Below the pieces are notes generated by a model. The model saw only the letters and a program-made list of their open reading frames with translations, was not told the DNA's origin and made no database searches. Shown piece after piece: positions 1 through 9,182 of a stretch of DNA of 64,000 bases (within the stretch, counting starts at the first letter, position 1; the number at the start of each line of letters is the position of its first letter). Source of the DNA: Streptomyces thermovulgaris (GTDB taxonomy: Bacteria > Actinomycetota > Actinomycetes > Streptomycetales > Streptomycetaceae); NCBI RefSeq assembly GCF_002155915.1, contig NZ_MUME01000011.1:1-64000 (forward strand). Direction: 5' to 3'. The translations under genes were made by a program, and so were the position numbers.

Positions 1-198
1 CTCTACACCGACGGCCTGGTCGAGAGCCGGAACGAGCCCATCGACCGGCGTCTGGAGACCTTCCTCGGCCTCCTCGACGACCCGAAGCGCCCCCTGGAGG
101 AGACCTGCGACCGGCTCCTGCACACCCTGCGCCGCCCCGACGACCACGACGACGTCGCCCTGCTCGTCGCCCGGGCCCGCCCCCTCTCCGACGGCTGA
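1..198 (+). CDS. C-terminal fragment of SpoIIE/PP2C-type serine phosphatase
   Basis: The frame is open from base 1 and ends at TGA 196-198, so only the last 65 residues are present. It starts LYTDGLVESR, the conserved metal-binding motif near the end of SpoIIE-type PP2C phosphatases, and ends with a DDHDDVALLVAR tail, also typical of the family. These enzymes dephosphorylate anti-anti-sigma factors in partner-switching cascades. The same LYTDGLVE signature occurs in the complete phosphatase at 28367-30475. The sensory N-terminus lies outside the window, so the input signal cannot be judged. A family call is safe; a specific role is not. Confidence 0.88.
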   Translation, partial: LYTDGLVESRNEPIDRRLETFLGLLDDPKRPLEETCDRLLHTLRRPDDHDDVALLVARARPLSDG

Positions 199-437
199 GC
201 GCCACGGGCCTGCGGGGGCGGGGCGCGCCTTCGGCGACCGGCCCCTGCGACCGCTCCCGTCCGGCCGTTCCCGTTCCCACCGCTCCCGTCCCGGCCCTTC
301 CCGCTCCGGTCGTTCCGGCGTCACGGCGCGGTCGTCCCCGCTCCCCTCCCGGACCGCGCGCCGGTGACGGGCGACGGGTCAGGCCCCGGCCGTGTGGAAC
401 CCGGCACAGCACAGGACGCACGAAGGGAGGCACATCC

Positions 438-1580
438 GTGGTGAAGGCGACCTTCTCGCTCGGGCGTGTGGCAGGCATCCGGGTCGGAGTGCACTGGAGC
501 GTCCTGTTCATCGTCGTCGTGCTCGCCGTGGGCCTCGCGAGCCGGTTCCCCGACGTCCACCCCGGCCGGCCGCCCTGGCAGTACTGGCTCTCCGGGATCC
601 TGGGAGCCGTCGTCTTCATCCTGTCCCTGCTGGCCCACGAGCTCAGCCACGCCCTCGTGGCCCGTCGCAACGGCGTGGAGGTCGACGACATCACACTGTG
701 GCTCCTGGGCGGCGTCGCCCGGCTGAAGAGCGAGGCCCCCACCCCCGCCTCCGAGGTCCGCATCGCCGGGGTCGGCCCGCTGGTCAGCCTGCTGCTCGGC
801 GTGCTCTTCGGAGCTCTCGCGGCGCTGTTCGGCACCCTGTACGGTGCCGGGCCGGCCGTCGAGACCCTCGCATGGCTCGCGGGCATCAACATCCTGCTGG
901 CCGTCTTCAACGCCCTGCCCGCCGCCCCTCTGGACGGCGGACGGCTGCTGCGGGCCCTGGTGTGGCACAAAACGGGCAGTCCGCTGCGCGCGACCGAGGT
1001 GGCGACCGGCGCGGGACGCGCGCTGGGCTGGCTCCTGACCGGCGCCGGGCTCTACCTCGTCCTGGCCGGCGCGGTCTTCAACGGCTTCTGGCTCGTCGTC
1101 GTCGGCTGGTTCATCATCGCCATGGCGAGCGCGGAAGGCGGTCAGGCGAAGCTGCGGGAGCTGCTGAGCGGCGTCCCGGTGCGCCATGCGATGAGCCCCG
1201 ACCCCGTGACCGTGCCCGCCTCCCTCACCGTGGCCCAGTTCCTCACGGCTCCCGAGTTCCGCTACCGGCACTCCGCCTTTCCCGTCGTCGACGAGGAGCA
1301 GCGTCCCGTCGGGCTGGTGCAGGTGAGGACCGCCGCCGGCGTTCCGGACGTGGAGCGGGACTCCCCCGTCACCTCGGTGATGATCCCGGTCGGGGACATT
1401 CCCACCCCCCGCCCCGACGATCCGCTGGTGCACCTCCTGCCCGCGCTGGACAGCAGTCCGGCGCACCGTGCCCTCGTGGTCGAGAACGGCCGGGTCGTGG
1501 GCGTGGTCACCAGCTCCGACATCAGCCGGGTCACCTCCTGGCTGGCGTCCTTCCCCGCCGGGCGCGGCCGGGCCTCCTGA
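438..1580 (+). CDS. Site-2 protease family metalloprotease with C-terminal CBS domains
   Basis: This 380-residue membrane protein is an M50 intramembrane zinc protease. HELSH at residues 67-71 is the zinc-binding HExxH motif inside a hydrophobic helix, and NALPAAPLDGG near residues 158-168 supplies the third ligand, Asp166. Several transmembrane segments fill residues 17-225. The soluble C-terminus from about residue 240 contains two CBS-like segments (HAMSPDPVTVPASLT... and VTSVMIPVGDIPTPRPDD...), the usual layout of the SpoIVFB/Rv2625c-like subgroup. CBS domains in such proteases are thought to sense nucleotides. GTG 438 is chosen because GAAGGGAGG lies 8 nt upstream. It converges on the WYL regulator with 14 bp between them. 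The substrate is unknown. Confidence 0.9.
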   Translation: MVKATFSLGRVAGIRVGVHWSVLFIVVVLAVGLASRFPDVHPGRPPWQYWLSGILGAVVFILSLLAHELSHALVARRNGVEVDDITLWLLGGVARLKSEAPTPASEVRIAGVGPLVSLLLGVLFGALAALFGTLYGAGPAVETLAWLAGINILLAVFNALPAAPLDGGRLLRALVWHKTGSPLRATEVATGAGRALGWLLTGAGLYLVLAGAVFNGFWLVVVGWFIIAMASAEGGQAKLRELLSGVPVRHAMSPDPVTVPASLTVAQFLTAPEFRYRHSAFPVVDEEQRPVGLVQVRTAAGVPDVERDSPVTSVMIPVGDIPTPRPDDPLVHLLPALDSSPAHRALVVENGRVVGVVTSSDISRVTSWLASFPAGRGRAS

Positions 1581-1594
1581 CCCGTCCGCAAACG

Positions 1595-2548
1595 TCACAG
1601 GCAGCGCAGAAGGCGTGCGCCGAAGGCCCGGAGGGCGTCCCGCAGTCCGGGCGGTTCTCGGACGGTGAAGTCGGCGTCCAGGAACGCCAGGGCCAGCAGC
1701 AGCCACTGCCAGGTGTCCGTCCTCAGCACCACTTCGGTCCGCCGGCCGTCCAGGGCCACGATCTCGGCCTCCTGGTACTTGAACGCGTCGACGACGGCGG
1801 ACAGGGGCGCGTCCACGGTGAGCACGACACGCACCCGGTCCTTGTTGAGTCCCTGGCGCAGGTAGTCGAGTGCGGTGCCGGCGGGCAGGGGCCGCGGTGC
1901 GTAGGTGGTGGTGGTCGTGTGCAGGCGGGCGATGCGGTCGATGCGGAAGACACGCCAGTCGTCCTTGCCGGTGTCCCAGGCCAGCAGGTACCAGCGCAGG
2001 TTGTGGTGGACGTGGCGGTGGGGCTCGACGCGGCGGGACGTGACCGTGCCGTCCCGGCCGGTGTAGTCGAAAGTGATGACCCGGCGGTGCTGGACGGCCT
2101 CGGCCAGGGCGGTCAGGACCTCGGTGCTGGTGCTCGGGGCGGGAGTGGTGCCGGTCTCCAGGCTCGCGCGGAGATGGGCGGCGCGATGACGCAGCCGCTT
2201 GGGGAGGAGCTGGTCGACCTTGCCGTAGGCCCGGGTGGCGGCCTCGTCCAGGCTGCCCTCGGCGGCGCTGCCGGTGGCGGCGAGGGTGGCCAGCCCGAGG
2301 AGGGTCGCGATCGCCTCGTCGTCGTCGAGCGCGAGCGGCGGCATGGCGGTGCCGGCGGCGAGGCGGTAGTGGCCGCCGGGACCGGGCCGGGCCCTGACCG
2401 GATAGCCGTAGCCGCGCAGCCGGTCGATGTCACGGCGCAGCGTCCGGGGGCTGACGTCGAGCCGGGCGGCGAGTTCGTCGCTGCTGAAGGACCGCCCGGT
2501 CTGGAGGGTGGCCAGCAGGGCGAGGATGCGCTGGGTGACGTCCGCCAT
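1595..2548 (-). CDS. YafY-type transcriptional regulator (HTH_11 plus WYL domain)
   Basis: 317 residues. The N-terminus (residues 1-60, with LDVSPRTLRRDIDRLRGYGYPV) is a winged helix-turn-helix of the HTH_11/DeoR-like type. The middle and C-terminus form a WYL domain, with residues such as RRVITFDYTGRDG and HHNLRWYLLAWD; WYL domains bind ligands or nucleic acid and often regulate DNA-damage or defence genes. It is transcribed divergently from the UvrA-like gene at 2650, with 101 bp between the starts, so that ATPase gene is a plausible target along with itself. No clear operator was seen in the pyrimidine-rich spacer. The target is inference; the family call is firm. Confidence 0.9.
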   Translation of the reverse strand: MADVTQRILALLATLQTGRSFSSDELAARLDVSPRTLRRDIDRLRGYGYPVRARPGPGGHYRLAAGTAMPPLALDDDEAIATLLGLATLAATGSAAEGSLDEAATRAYGKVDQLLPKRLRHRAAHLRASLETGTTPAPSTSTEVLTALAEAVQHRRVITFDYTGRDGTVTSRRVEPHRHVHHNLRWYLLAWDTGKDDWRVFRIDRIARLHTTTTTYAPRPLPAGTALDYLRQGLNKDRVRVVLTVDAPLSAVVDAFKYQEAEIVALDGRRTEVVLRTDTWQWLLLALAFLDADFTVREPPGLRDALRAFGARLLRCL

Positions 2549-2649
2549 GTGCCCGGTCCCGCTCCCGTCCCGTTTCCGTTCCCTCTGTTCCGTCTGTTCC
2601 GCCGCCGTTGCGGTCAGAAACCGGCCGCATCTGCTCCTAGCCTCGCCGC

Positions 2650-4881
2650 ATGCTAGAGCGCGTGATCCGCATCCGGGGTGCCCGGACCCACAATCTGAAG
2701 AGTCTGGACGTGGACATCCCGCGCGGCCGGCTGGTCGTGTTCGTCGGGGTGTCCGGGTCGGGCAAGTCGTCGCTGGTGTTCGACACGATCGCGGCGGAGG
2801 CCGGTCATCAGCTCAACGAGACCTGTCCGCCGTTCGTCCGCAACCGGCTGCCGAAGTGGACACGTCCCGAGGCCGAGAGGATCGAGGGGCTCTCACCGGT
2901 GGTGGTGATCGATCAGCGCAGGATCGGCGGGAACGCCCGGTCCACGGTGGGAACGGTCACCGACGCCTGGACCCATCTGCGGCTGCTGTTCTCCCGCATC
3001 GGCACGCCGTACGTGGGCGAGTCGAACCACTTCTCCTTCAACGACCCCGCCGGCATGTGCCCGACCTGCTCCGGGCTCGGCGAGGTCGTGGTGAGCGCCG
3101 TCGAGCGGTTCCTGGACCTGGACAAGTCCCTTGCCCAGGGGGCGATCCTGCTGCCCGGCTTCGGCAACGGCGGCTACTGGTACTCCCAGTACGCCGACAT
3201 CGGTCTCTTCGACGCCGACACGCCGCTGCGCGACTGGACGGAGGCCGAGCGCCAGGCCCTGCTCCACGGCGGCGAGCACGCCGCGCGTCTGGGGACCAGA
3301 CCGCCCAAGGACTACGAGGGCGTCGTGGAGCGGTTCGAGCGGATCCACCTGCGTACGGCCGACGAGCTCTCCGACCGCAAGAGGGAGGTCATCGACCGGT
3401 TCACCCGTTCCGAGACCTGCCCCGAGTGCCACGGCGACCGTCTGAAGGAGGCCAGTCGCACCGCCACCGTCCTGGGCCGCACCATCGGTGAGATGGCCCG
3501 TATGGAGATCACTGAACTCGCCGGTCTCCTGGAACAGGTGACCGACCCCGCCGTCGCCCCGGTCGTGGCCGCTCTCCGGGACCGGCTGCAGGCCATGATC
3601 ACCATCGGGCTCGGGTACCTGCACCTCGGCCGCGCCACCACCAGCCTGTCCGGCGGGGAGTCGCAGCGGATCAAGACCGTCAAGCACCTCGGCAGCAGCC
3701 TCGTCGAGATGCTCTACGTCTTCGACGAGCCCACCGTCGGCCTCCACCCGCAGGACGTCGCCTCCATGACCGCCCTGCTGCGGCAGCTGCGCGACAAGGG
3801 CAACACCGTCCTCGTCGTCGAGCACGACCCCGCCGTCATGGCGATCGCCGACCAGATCATCGAGATCGGGCCCGACGCGGGTGCCGGCGGAGGGCAGCTG
3901 GTCTTCCAGGGCACCTTCGACGAGCTCCGGGCGGCACGGACGGCCACGTCCGCCGCTCTGGACGAACGTGCGCCGGTCACCACCGGCCCGCGGACGGCCA
4001 CCGGCACGGTCACGGTGGTGAACGCCACTCGCAACAACCTCAGAAACCTGACCGTCGACATACCCACCGGAGTCCTCACCGTCCTCACCGGAGTCGCCGG
4101 ATCGGGCAAGTCCAGCCTCGCGGCGGAACTGGTCGACCAGCACGACGCGGTCGTGATCGACCAGAGGCCGGTCGGCACCAACCGCCGTTCCACCCCTTTG
4201 ACCTACACCGGTGCCGCCCCCGCCGTCCGCAGGCTCTTCGCCCGGCGCAGCGGCCTGCCGGCCGGCCTGTTCAGCGCCAACTCCGAGGGCGCCTGCCCCG
4301 ACTGCAAGGGGCTGGGCGTCGTCTACACGGACCTCGCCTTCATGGACGGCCAGGAGACCGTCTGCGAGACCTGCCGGGGACGGCGGTTCACCGACGAGGT
4401 GCTCCGCCACCGGGTCGACGGGCTGTCCATCGCGGACATCGACGGCCTGACCGTCACCGACGCCCTCGAGCGGCTGCCGGACCGGCGGATCCACGAGGCG
4501 CTTCTTCCCCTGCGGCGGGTCGGGCTCGGCTACCTCCGCCTCGGCCAGCCGCTCACCACGCTGTCCGGCGACGAGTGCCAGCGTCTCAAGACGGCCAGGG
4601 AGCTGCGCGAGGCCACCGCACCGACGCTCTACGTCCTCGACGAACCCACCACGGGCCTGCACCCGCGCGACATCGCCGTCCTGCTCGACGTCCTCGGCCA
4701 CCTGCTGGACCGGCGCCACACCGTGGTCGTCATCGAGCACAACCTCGACGTCGTCCGGCGCGCGGACTGGCTCATCGACCTCGGCCCGGGCCCCGGCCGG
4801 CACGGCGGCCGGATCCTCTACCAGGGACCGGTCGCCGGGATCGAGGGCACCGCCACCGCCGCCGCCCTGAAGGGCTCATGA
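2650..4881 (+). CDS. UvrA-like ABC ATPase (short UvrA paralogue)
   Basis: 743 residues with two UvrA-type ABC modules. The first Walker A is GVSGSGKSS at residues 33-41, and a second, GVAGSGKSS, lies near residue 480. Zinc-finger pairs are visible (CPTCSG, CPECHG, CPDCKG, CETCRG). The first signature is canonical LSGGESQR, but the second reads LSGDECQR, with Asp replacing the second Gly. Full UvrA is about 950 residues; this one lacks room for a UvrB-binding insert. Such short paralogues are annotated as excinuclease subunit A-like and are linked to DNA-damage or drug tolerance rather than core repair. It has almost no leader: CTCCTAG lies just upstream of the ATG. The stop overlaps the MerR stop in the palindrome TCATGA. 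Confidence 0.88.
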   Translation: MLERVIRIRGARTHNLKSLDVDIPRGRLVVFVGVSGSGKSSLVFDTIAAEAGHQLNETCPPFVRNRLPKWTRPEAERIEGLSPVVVIDQRRIGGNARSTVGTVTDAWTHLRLLFSRIGTPYVGESNHFSFNDPAGMCPTCSGLGEVVVSAVERFLDLDKSLAQGAILLPGFGNGGYWYSQYADIGLFDADTPLRDWTEAERQALLHGGEHAARLGTRPPKDYEGVVERFERIHLRTADELSDRKREVIDRFTRSETCPECHGDRLKEASRTATVLGRTIGEMARMEITELAGLLEQVTDPAVAPVVAALRDRLQAMITIGLGYLHLGRATTSLSGGESQRIKTVKHLGSSLVEMLYVFDEPTVGLHPQDVASMTALLRQLRDKGNTVLVVEHDPAVMAIADQIIEIGPDAGAGGGQLVFQGTFDELRAARTATSAALDERAPVTTGPRTATGTVTVVNATRNNLRNLTVDIPTGVLTVLTGVAGSGKSSLAAELVDQHDAVVIDQRPVGTNRRSTPLTYTGAAPAVRRLFARRSGLPAGLFSANSEGACPDCKGLGVVYTDLAFMDGQETVCETCRGRRFTDEVLRHRVDGLSIADIDGLTVTDALERLPDRRIHEALLPLRRVGLGYLRLGQPLTTLSGDECQRLKTARELREATAPTLYVLDEPTTGLHPRDIAVLLDVLGHLLDRRHTVVVIEHNLDVVRRADWLIDLGPGPGRHGGRILYQGPVAGIEGTATAAALKGS

Positions 4882-6009
4882 GGGCCGCCTCCGCGGGCCG
4901 GGGCGCCGCGGCATCCCGGCCCGCGTGCCCTCAGGATCCCTCCGCCTGCCCCGGGGGTCCTCCGCCTGCCCTTGGGAGTCCTCGCCGGCCCCGTCCTCGG
5001 GGGAGCGCTCGTCCAGGACTGCGGCGAAGGCCGAGGCGACGAGGGCGACAGCACGGTCGTCGTCGTGGGCCAGACGTCGCAGGACCTCCCGCGCGGCGGT
5101 CCCCGGCAGCTCGACCAGTGCCTGGGTCAGCCGTATCCGTGTCGCACGGTCCGCGGTGGGCGCGGCGAGTTCACCGGTCAGCGCGGCCAGAACCCGGTCC
5201 GCGCACCCGGGGTCCTGGGACAGCGTTCCCAGGGCCTCCGCCGCGTCGACGTCGTGAAGGCCCTCGACCACCATGGCGACGAGTGCCGGCACGGCCTCGG
5301 TCCTCCCCCGCCTGCCCAGGGCCAGGGCGGCATGTCCGCGCACCGTCGCATCGGGGTCCTCGAGCGCGTCCGCCAGCACCGCGGTCGTCTCCGGGGTCTC
5401 GGGCAGCTCGGCGATCGCCAGCACCGCGCGCCGCCGGGTCCCGGCGTCCTCCGAACGCATGCCGGCGGCCAGTTCCGCCGCGCCGTCGCCGCCCGACCGG
5501 GCCAGCGCCCAGCGCAGCGCGCCCGCGACATGGGGGTCGGTTTCGCGCAGGACCGCCTCGGCCAGCAGCCCGGCGGGGGCCGACGCGCCCTCCGGGCGGG
5601 TCAGGACGGCCTGCTGCCTGCGCGCGGCGCTGGCCGAACCGAGCCCCTGCATGAGCGCGACGATGCGCAGGACGTCCTGCCAGTCGGCGGGCCCGGACGC
5701 ATCGATCGCGCGGAGCCGCTCGAGCAGCTCCCGTTCCCGTTCCAGGCGCTCCTCCGTCCACCGGATGAGGTCGCCGACCAGGGCGGACGGGGTGAAGTCC
5801 GGGTCCTCCAGCGCACGCCCGATCTGTTTGAGCGAGAGCCCGAGGGAGCGCAGGCTCTCCACGTGGAAGATCCTTCGGACGTCCTCGGCGGAGTACTCGC
5901 GGTAGCCGCCCGCGGTGCGGCCGGTCGGCCGCACCAGGCCGAGAGCGTCGTAGTGCCGGAGCATCCGTGCGCTCACTCCCGAGCGGCGGGCCACCTCGCC
6001 GATCAGCAT
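4876..6009 (-). CDS. MerR-family regulator fused to HEAT repeats
   Basis: 377 residues. Residues 1-70 are a classic MerR winged helix (MLIGEVARRSGVSARMLRHY, then GGYREYSAEDVRRI) followed by the dimerisation helix (LRSLGLSLKQIGRAL). From about residue 140 the protein is an alpha-solenoid of HEAT/PBS-lyase-type repeats (DPHVAGALRWALARS, DAGTRRRAVLAIAELP, DPDATVRGHAALALGRRG). This replaces the usual small effector domain, so the signal is probably a protein partner. The partner candidate is the HEAT protein encoded 12 bp upstream in the same operon. The extreme C-terminus is Arg/Glu/Pro-rich and likely disordered. The final codons overlap the convergent UvrA-like gene by 6 bp. Confidence 0.88.
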   Translation of the reverse strand: MLIGEVARRSGVSARMLRHYDALGLVRPTGRTAGGYREYSAEDVRRIFHVESLRSLGLSLKQIGRALEDPDFTPSALVGDLIRWTEERLERERELLERLRAIDASGPADWQDVLRIVALMQGLGSASAARRQQAVLTRPEGASAPAGLLAEAVLRETDPHVAGALRWALARSGGDGAAELAAGMRSEDAGTRRRAVLAIAELPETPETTAVLADALEDPDATVRGHAALALGRRGRTEAVPALVAMVVEGLHDVDAAEALGTLSQDPGCADRVLAALTGELAAPTADRATRIRLTQALVELPGTAAREVLRRLAHDDDRAVALVASAFAAVLDERSPEDGAGEDSQGQAEDPRGRRRDPEGTRAGMPRRPGPRRRPS

Positions 6010-6021
6010 GCCACGACCTCC

Positions 6022-6774
6022 TCAGCCGCCTCGTTCTCCCTCCTCCACCTTCGCAGCCTCCGCCGGCCTGGTGGTCCCTGCGGCCGCGGCGGCGTCGGCG
6101 GCAGCGGCACGCTCCGGACCGAGGGCGACGATGCGCCTCGCCTCGTCGACGGCCGCGTCGAAACCGGCCTCCGGGTCCTTGCGCAGCAGCTCGGTGGCCC
6201 GGGCGTGCTCGGCCACCACCGGGTCGGGGCTCCTCATGGCCCGCTCCAGGACGGGCCTGGCCACCTCACCGAGGTCGACGAGGGCCCGGCTCAGGCTCAG
6301 CCGCACCTCCCGGTCGCCCCGGCCGAGCTGTGCGACCAGTTCACCGGCCAGGTCCTTCCTCGCCTCCTCGGGTGCGAGAACGACCGCGACGCGCCACGCG
6401 GTCCGCGCGATCTCGTCGTCGGCGTCGCGCAGCATGTCACGGGTGATCCAGGCCCACGCCCTCCTGTCGCCGATCTTGGAGAGCGTGTGCAGCGCCTGGC
6501 TGCGGGCCTGAGCGCACGCGGAGTCGAGCTCCCGGCGGATCCGGGGCAGGGTGATCTCCGGCGGGAGACGGGTCAGCGCCCAGGAGAGCATGTCCCGCAC
6601 GAAGAAGTCCGGCTCGACCGCGCACCGCTCGACGAGGGGCTCCAGGAAGCCTGGGTCGGGGTCCGAGCCGGCCGCCAGGGCCGCCCGAAGCCGGACCGAC
6701 GAGTTCTCGGCGCCCAGGGCGTCGAGCACGCGGGCACGCTGCGGGGTTCCGTTGACCGGTTTGATCGCAACCAC
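6022..6774 (-). CDS. HEAT-repeat protein upstream of the MerR-HEAT regulator
   Basis: About 250 residues made almost entirely of HEAT repeats (ARVLDALGAENSSVRLRAALAAG, FFVRDMLSWALTRLPPE, ARSQALHTLSKIGDRRAW, GDREVRLSLSRALVDLG). No catalytic motif is seen, so it is likely a protein-binding scaffold. It is first in a two-gene operon with the MerR-HEAT regulator. The start is uncertain: the GTG at 6774 overlaps an AGGAGG (6779-6774) that would normally act as a ribosome site. The next codons GTT GCG ATC offer no standard start at ideal distance, so either a short-leader GTG or a non-canonical start is used. Confidence 0.82.
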   Translation of the reverse strand: MVAIKPVNGTPQRARVLDALGAENSSVRLRAALAAGSDPDPGFLEPLVERCAVEPDFFVRDMLSWALTRLPPEITLPRIRRELDSACAQARSQALHTLSKIGDRRAWAWITRDMLRDADDEIARTAWRVAVVLAPEEARKDLAGELVAQLGRGDREVRLSLSRALVDLGEVARPVLERAMRSPDPVVAEHARATELLRKDPEAGFDAAVDEARRIVALGPERAAAADAAAAAGTTRPAEAAKVEEGERGG

Positions 6775-7366
6775 CTCCTGCGCCCAGGGGACACCTTGTC
6801 ACCGTGTCAAGGTCAAGCCCGTGACCTGCGGGAGGGAGAAGGGATCCGGGGGCGGGAGAAAAGATCCAGAGGAAGAAGATCCATGAAGGGAAGATCCACC
6901 GGCCCAGAACGCAGCTCGCCCGTCCCGAGCCCCCTGGGTGACGCTGCCGGGACACCGGGGAGAAGCGCGCAGAAGGCGCCGGAGACGATCGCCTCCCGGT
7001 CCCCCTTGCCTCCGACGGCCGGTGGCCCAGGCGTTGGTGGAGCAGTCCGCGCGCATCAGCAGGCCGGCACGCCGTGCGCAGTCCCCTGACAGAGCTGGTG
7101 GAGTGCGGCCAAAAGCCGGTGGGCCAAGATCAGCCGACCGCCCCGCCGGGCGCCTACGGCCCACTTCCGGGACCAGGGCACAAGCCCTGCCGGTGTCAGT
7201 CGCGCCACACCGGGACCACCTCAGCGACGAGTTCATTGCCACCTTGGGCAACAGGCCTGTGCTCCTCCGGCCACTGGCGCTCGCTGCCCAGGGCGCCTTC
7301 CCCGCCGCCCGGCCACGAGCGGCGGTCAGGAGCCCGACGCCTCACCACCTGCCGTGCACGAGCTGG
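6775..7366. other. Intergenic region without a convincing gene
   Basis: About 590 bp separate the HEAT/MerR operon start from the 3' end of the lasso exporter gene. It contains the MerR operator (6793-6813). It also has three copies of AAGATCCA at 6861, 6876 and 6891, exactly 15 bp apart, with purine-rich filler. Open frames here have no recognisable motif or ribosome site and codon use unlike the neighbours. No clear terminator hairpin for the exporter gene was identified. Confidence 0.55.
6793..6813 (-). promoter_or_regulatory. MerR-type operator within the HEAT/MerR-HEAT promoter
   Basis: An imperfect 21-bp dyad has arms ACCTTG-n-CAC and GTG-n-CAAGGT around a central base; only three positions break symmetry. 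On the minus strand TTGACC (6816-6811) forms a -35, and the dyad fills the long spacer towards the start at 6774. That is the classical MerR arrangement in which the regulator untwists an over-long spacer. It should be the autoregulatory site of the operon. Confidence 0.72.
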
Positions 7367-9169
7367 TCAGACGAGCAGTTGAGTGGCCGCGAGGCGCCGG
7401 TACAGGGCGTCCCGGACAAGCAGTTCCTCGTGGGTGCCGGTGGTTCGTACCCTGCCGGACTCCATGACCACGATGCGGTCGGCCGTCGTCACGGTGGACA
7501 GGCGGTGCGCGATGACAAGCACCGTCGTCTGCCGTGCCACTTCCAGGATGACGTCGCGCAGGGCCTGTTCGTTGACTGCGTCGAGGTGGGACGTGGCCTC
7601 GTCCAGGAGGAGCAGCCGGGGTCCACGCAGCAGGGCACGCGCGATGGCGACACGCTGGCGTTCACCGCCGGACAGCCTGGCTCCCCGGTGTCCGACGTGG
7701 GTATCGAGTCCCCTCGGCAGGGATCGTACGAACGCGTCGAGACGTGTGCGGACGAGTACGTCATGGAGTTCCTCGTCGGTGACATCGGGCGCGGCGAGCA
7801 GGAGGTTGTCGCGCAGACTGCCGGAGAGTACGGGGGCGTCCTGCTCGATGTAGCCGATGTCAGCGCGGAGTTCCGGCAAGGGGATGTCCAGGATGTCCCG
7901 GCCGTCGAGGAGCACTCTGCCCGAGGTGGGCTCGTGGAAGCGTTCCAGCAGGGCGAAGAGGGTGGACTTCCCCGCACCCGAAGGTCCGACGACGGCGGTC
8001 ATCCCTTTGCCGGGCACCGTGAAGTCGACACCGCGGTGGACGTCGGGCAGGTCAGGGCGGTAGCGGAAGACGACTTTCTCGAAAACGACGGTGGCCGGGG
8101 GCCTGGTCGGAGCAGTTGTGGTCGTCCCGCGCCGCACCGCCGGAGCGTCGTCCTCCGTCTCCAGCAGATCCACCTCCCGCAACCGGGCGACGGCCGCCGC
8201 CCCCACCTGGAACTGGGTGGTGGCCTGAATGAGCTGGGAGACAGGCTCCGTCAGGTAGAAGAGGAAGAGCAGGAAGGCGACGAGGGTGGACACGTCGATG
8301 GCACCCGATGCGACCCGGGCTCCCCCGGCTCCCAGTACGGACAGGAACGACAACTGGACCGAGAGCCCTGCCGATGTACCCATCAGCGCCTGCCATCTGG
8401 CCGCTTGTATGCCGTGCCGCCACGCCTCGTCGGCCGCTCGGCGGACGGCGGCGGTCTCGCGTTCCTCCGCCCCCGACGCCTTCACTGTCCTCAGTGCCCC
8501 CAGAGCACGTTCGAGTGTCGCGCCCATGGCACCCACCGACGCCTGCGCCCGGACAGTGGCGCGGGAGATGCGTGGCATGGCGGTGGTGACCACCACGCTG
8601 ACCAGGACGGTCACCCCGACGGAGACGCACAGCAGCACGGGGTCGAGCAGACCCATCATGACCAGCACCCCGACAATGGTGAGAATGCCGTTGGCCGCCG
8701 AGACCACCGACTGGGTGGTGACCTGCCGCAGCAGTGTGGTGTCCGAGGTGACGCGTGCCAGGAGGTCCCCGGGTTCCATGCCCTCGAAGACGGGCATCTT
8801 CAGACGCAGCAGCCTGCCGATGAGCCGATGGCGGGCACGCAGCACCACCGACTCGGCAGCGTACGCGAGGACGTACTGGCTGAGCGCCTTGAGCGCGGCA
8901 CCCAGCAGAACGAGCCCGGACAAAAGGGCCAGCGTGCCCGCGACACGGTCGTGTCGTGAGAGGTCCTCGATCAGTTCCTTCGCCGCAAGCGGCTGGAGAA
9001 GGACTGCCGCCGCCCCCGCCAGCCCGAGCAACCCGCCCAGAGCTATCCGGCGGCGGTGCGGACGCATGTGCGCCAGCAGAACACGGCCGGTCGAGCGGAA
9101 CGGTACGGGCGACGGTTCCGTCACCGCCCTCCTGGTGCGGGGGCCCGTGCCACGCGCTCGTGTGAGCAT
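7367..9169 (-). CDS. lasD: ABC exporter, fused permease/ATPase, of the lasso cluster
   Basis: 600 residues: a six-helix type I exporter membrane domain (about residues 35-320), then a nucleotide-binding domain. The latter has Walker A GPSGAGKST, signature LSGGERQRVAIARALL, Walker B RLLLLDEATSHLD and the H-loop VIAHRLSTV. Lasso-peptide D proteins have this architecture and pump the mature peptide out, giving export and self-immunity. It is the last gene of the minus-strand operon running from 13025, and starts 13 nt after the oxidoreductase stop. No N-terminal C39 peptidase domain is present, consistent with leader removal by the separate B2 protease. The assignment to export of this peptide is inferred from position. 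Confidence 0.88.
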   Translation of the reverse strand: MLTRARGTGPRTRRAVTEPSPVPFRSTGRVLLAHMRPHRRRIALGGLLGLAGAAAVLLQPLAAKELIEDLSRHDRVAGTLALLSGLVLLGAALKALSQYVLAYAAESVVLRARHRLIGRLLRLKMPVFEGMEPGDLLARVTSDTTLLRQVTTQSVVSAANGILTIVGVLVMMGLLDPVLLCVSVGVTVLVSVVVTTAMPRISRATVRAQASVGAMGATLERALGALRTVKASGAEERETAAVRRAADEAWRHGIQAARWQALMGTSAGLSVQLSFLSVLGAGGARVASGAIDVSTLVAFLLFLFYLTEPVSQLIQATTQFQVGAAAVARLREVDLLETEDDAPAVRRGTTTTAPTRPPATVVFEKVVFRYRPDLPDVHRGVDFTVPGKGMTAVVGPSGAGKSTLFALLERFHEPTSGRVLLDGRDILDIPLPELRADIGYIEQDAPVLSGSLRDNLLLAAPDVTDEELHDVLVRTRLDAFVRSLPRGLDTHVGHRGARLSGGERQRVAIARALLRGPRLLLLDEATSHLDAVNEQALRDVILEVARQTTVLVIAHRLSTVTTADRIVVMESGRVRTTGTHEELLVRDALYRRLAATQLLV

Positions 9170-9182
9170 GGCGGAGCAGCCC

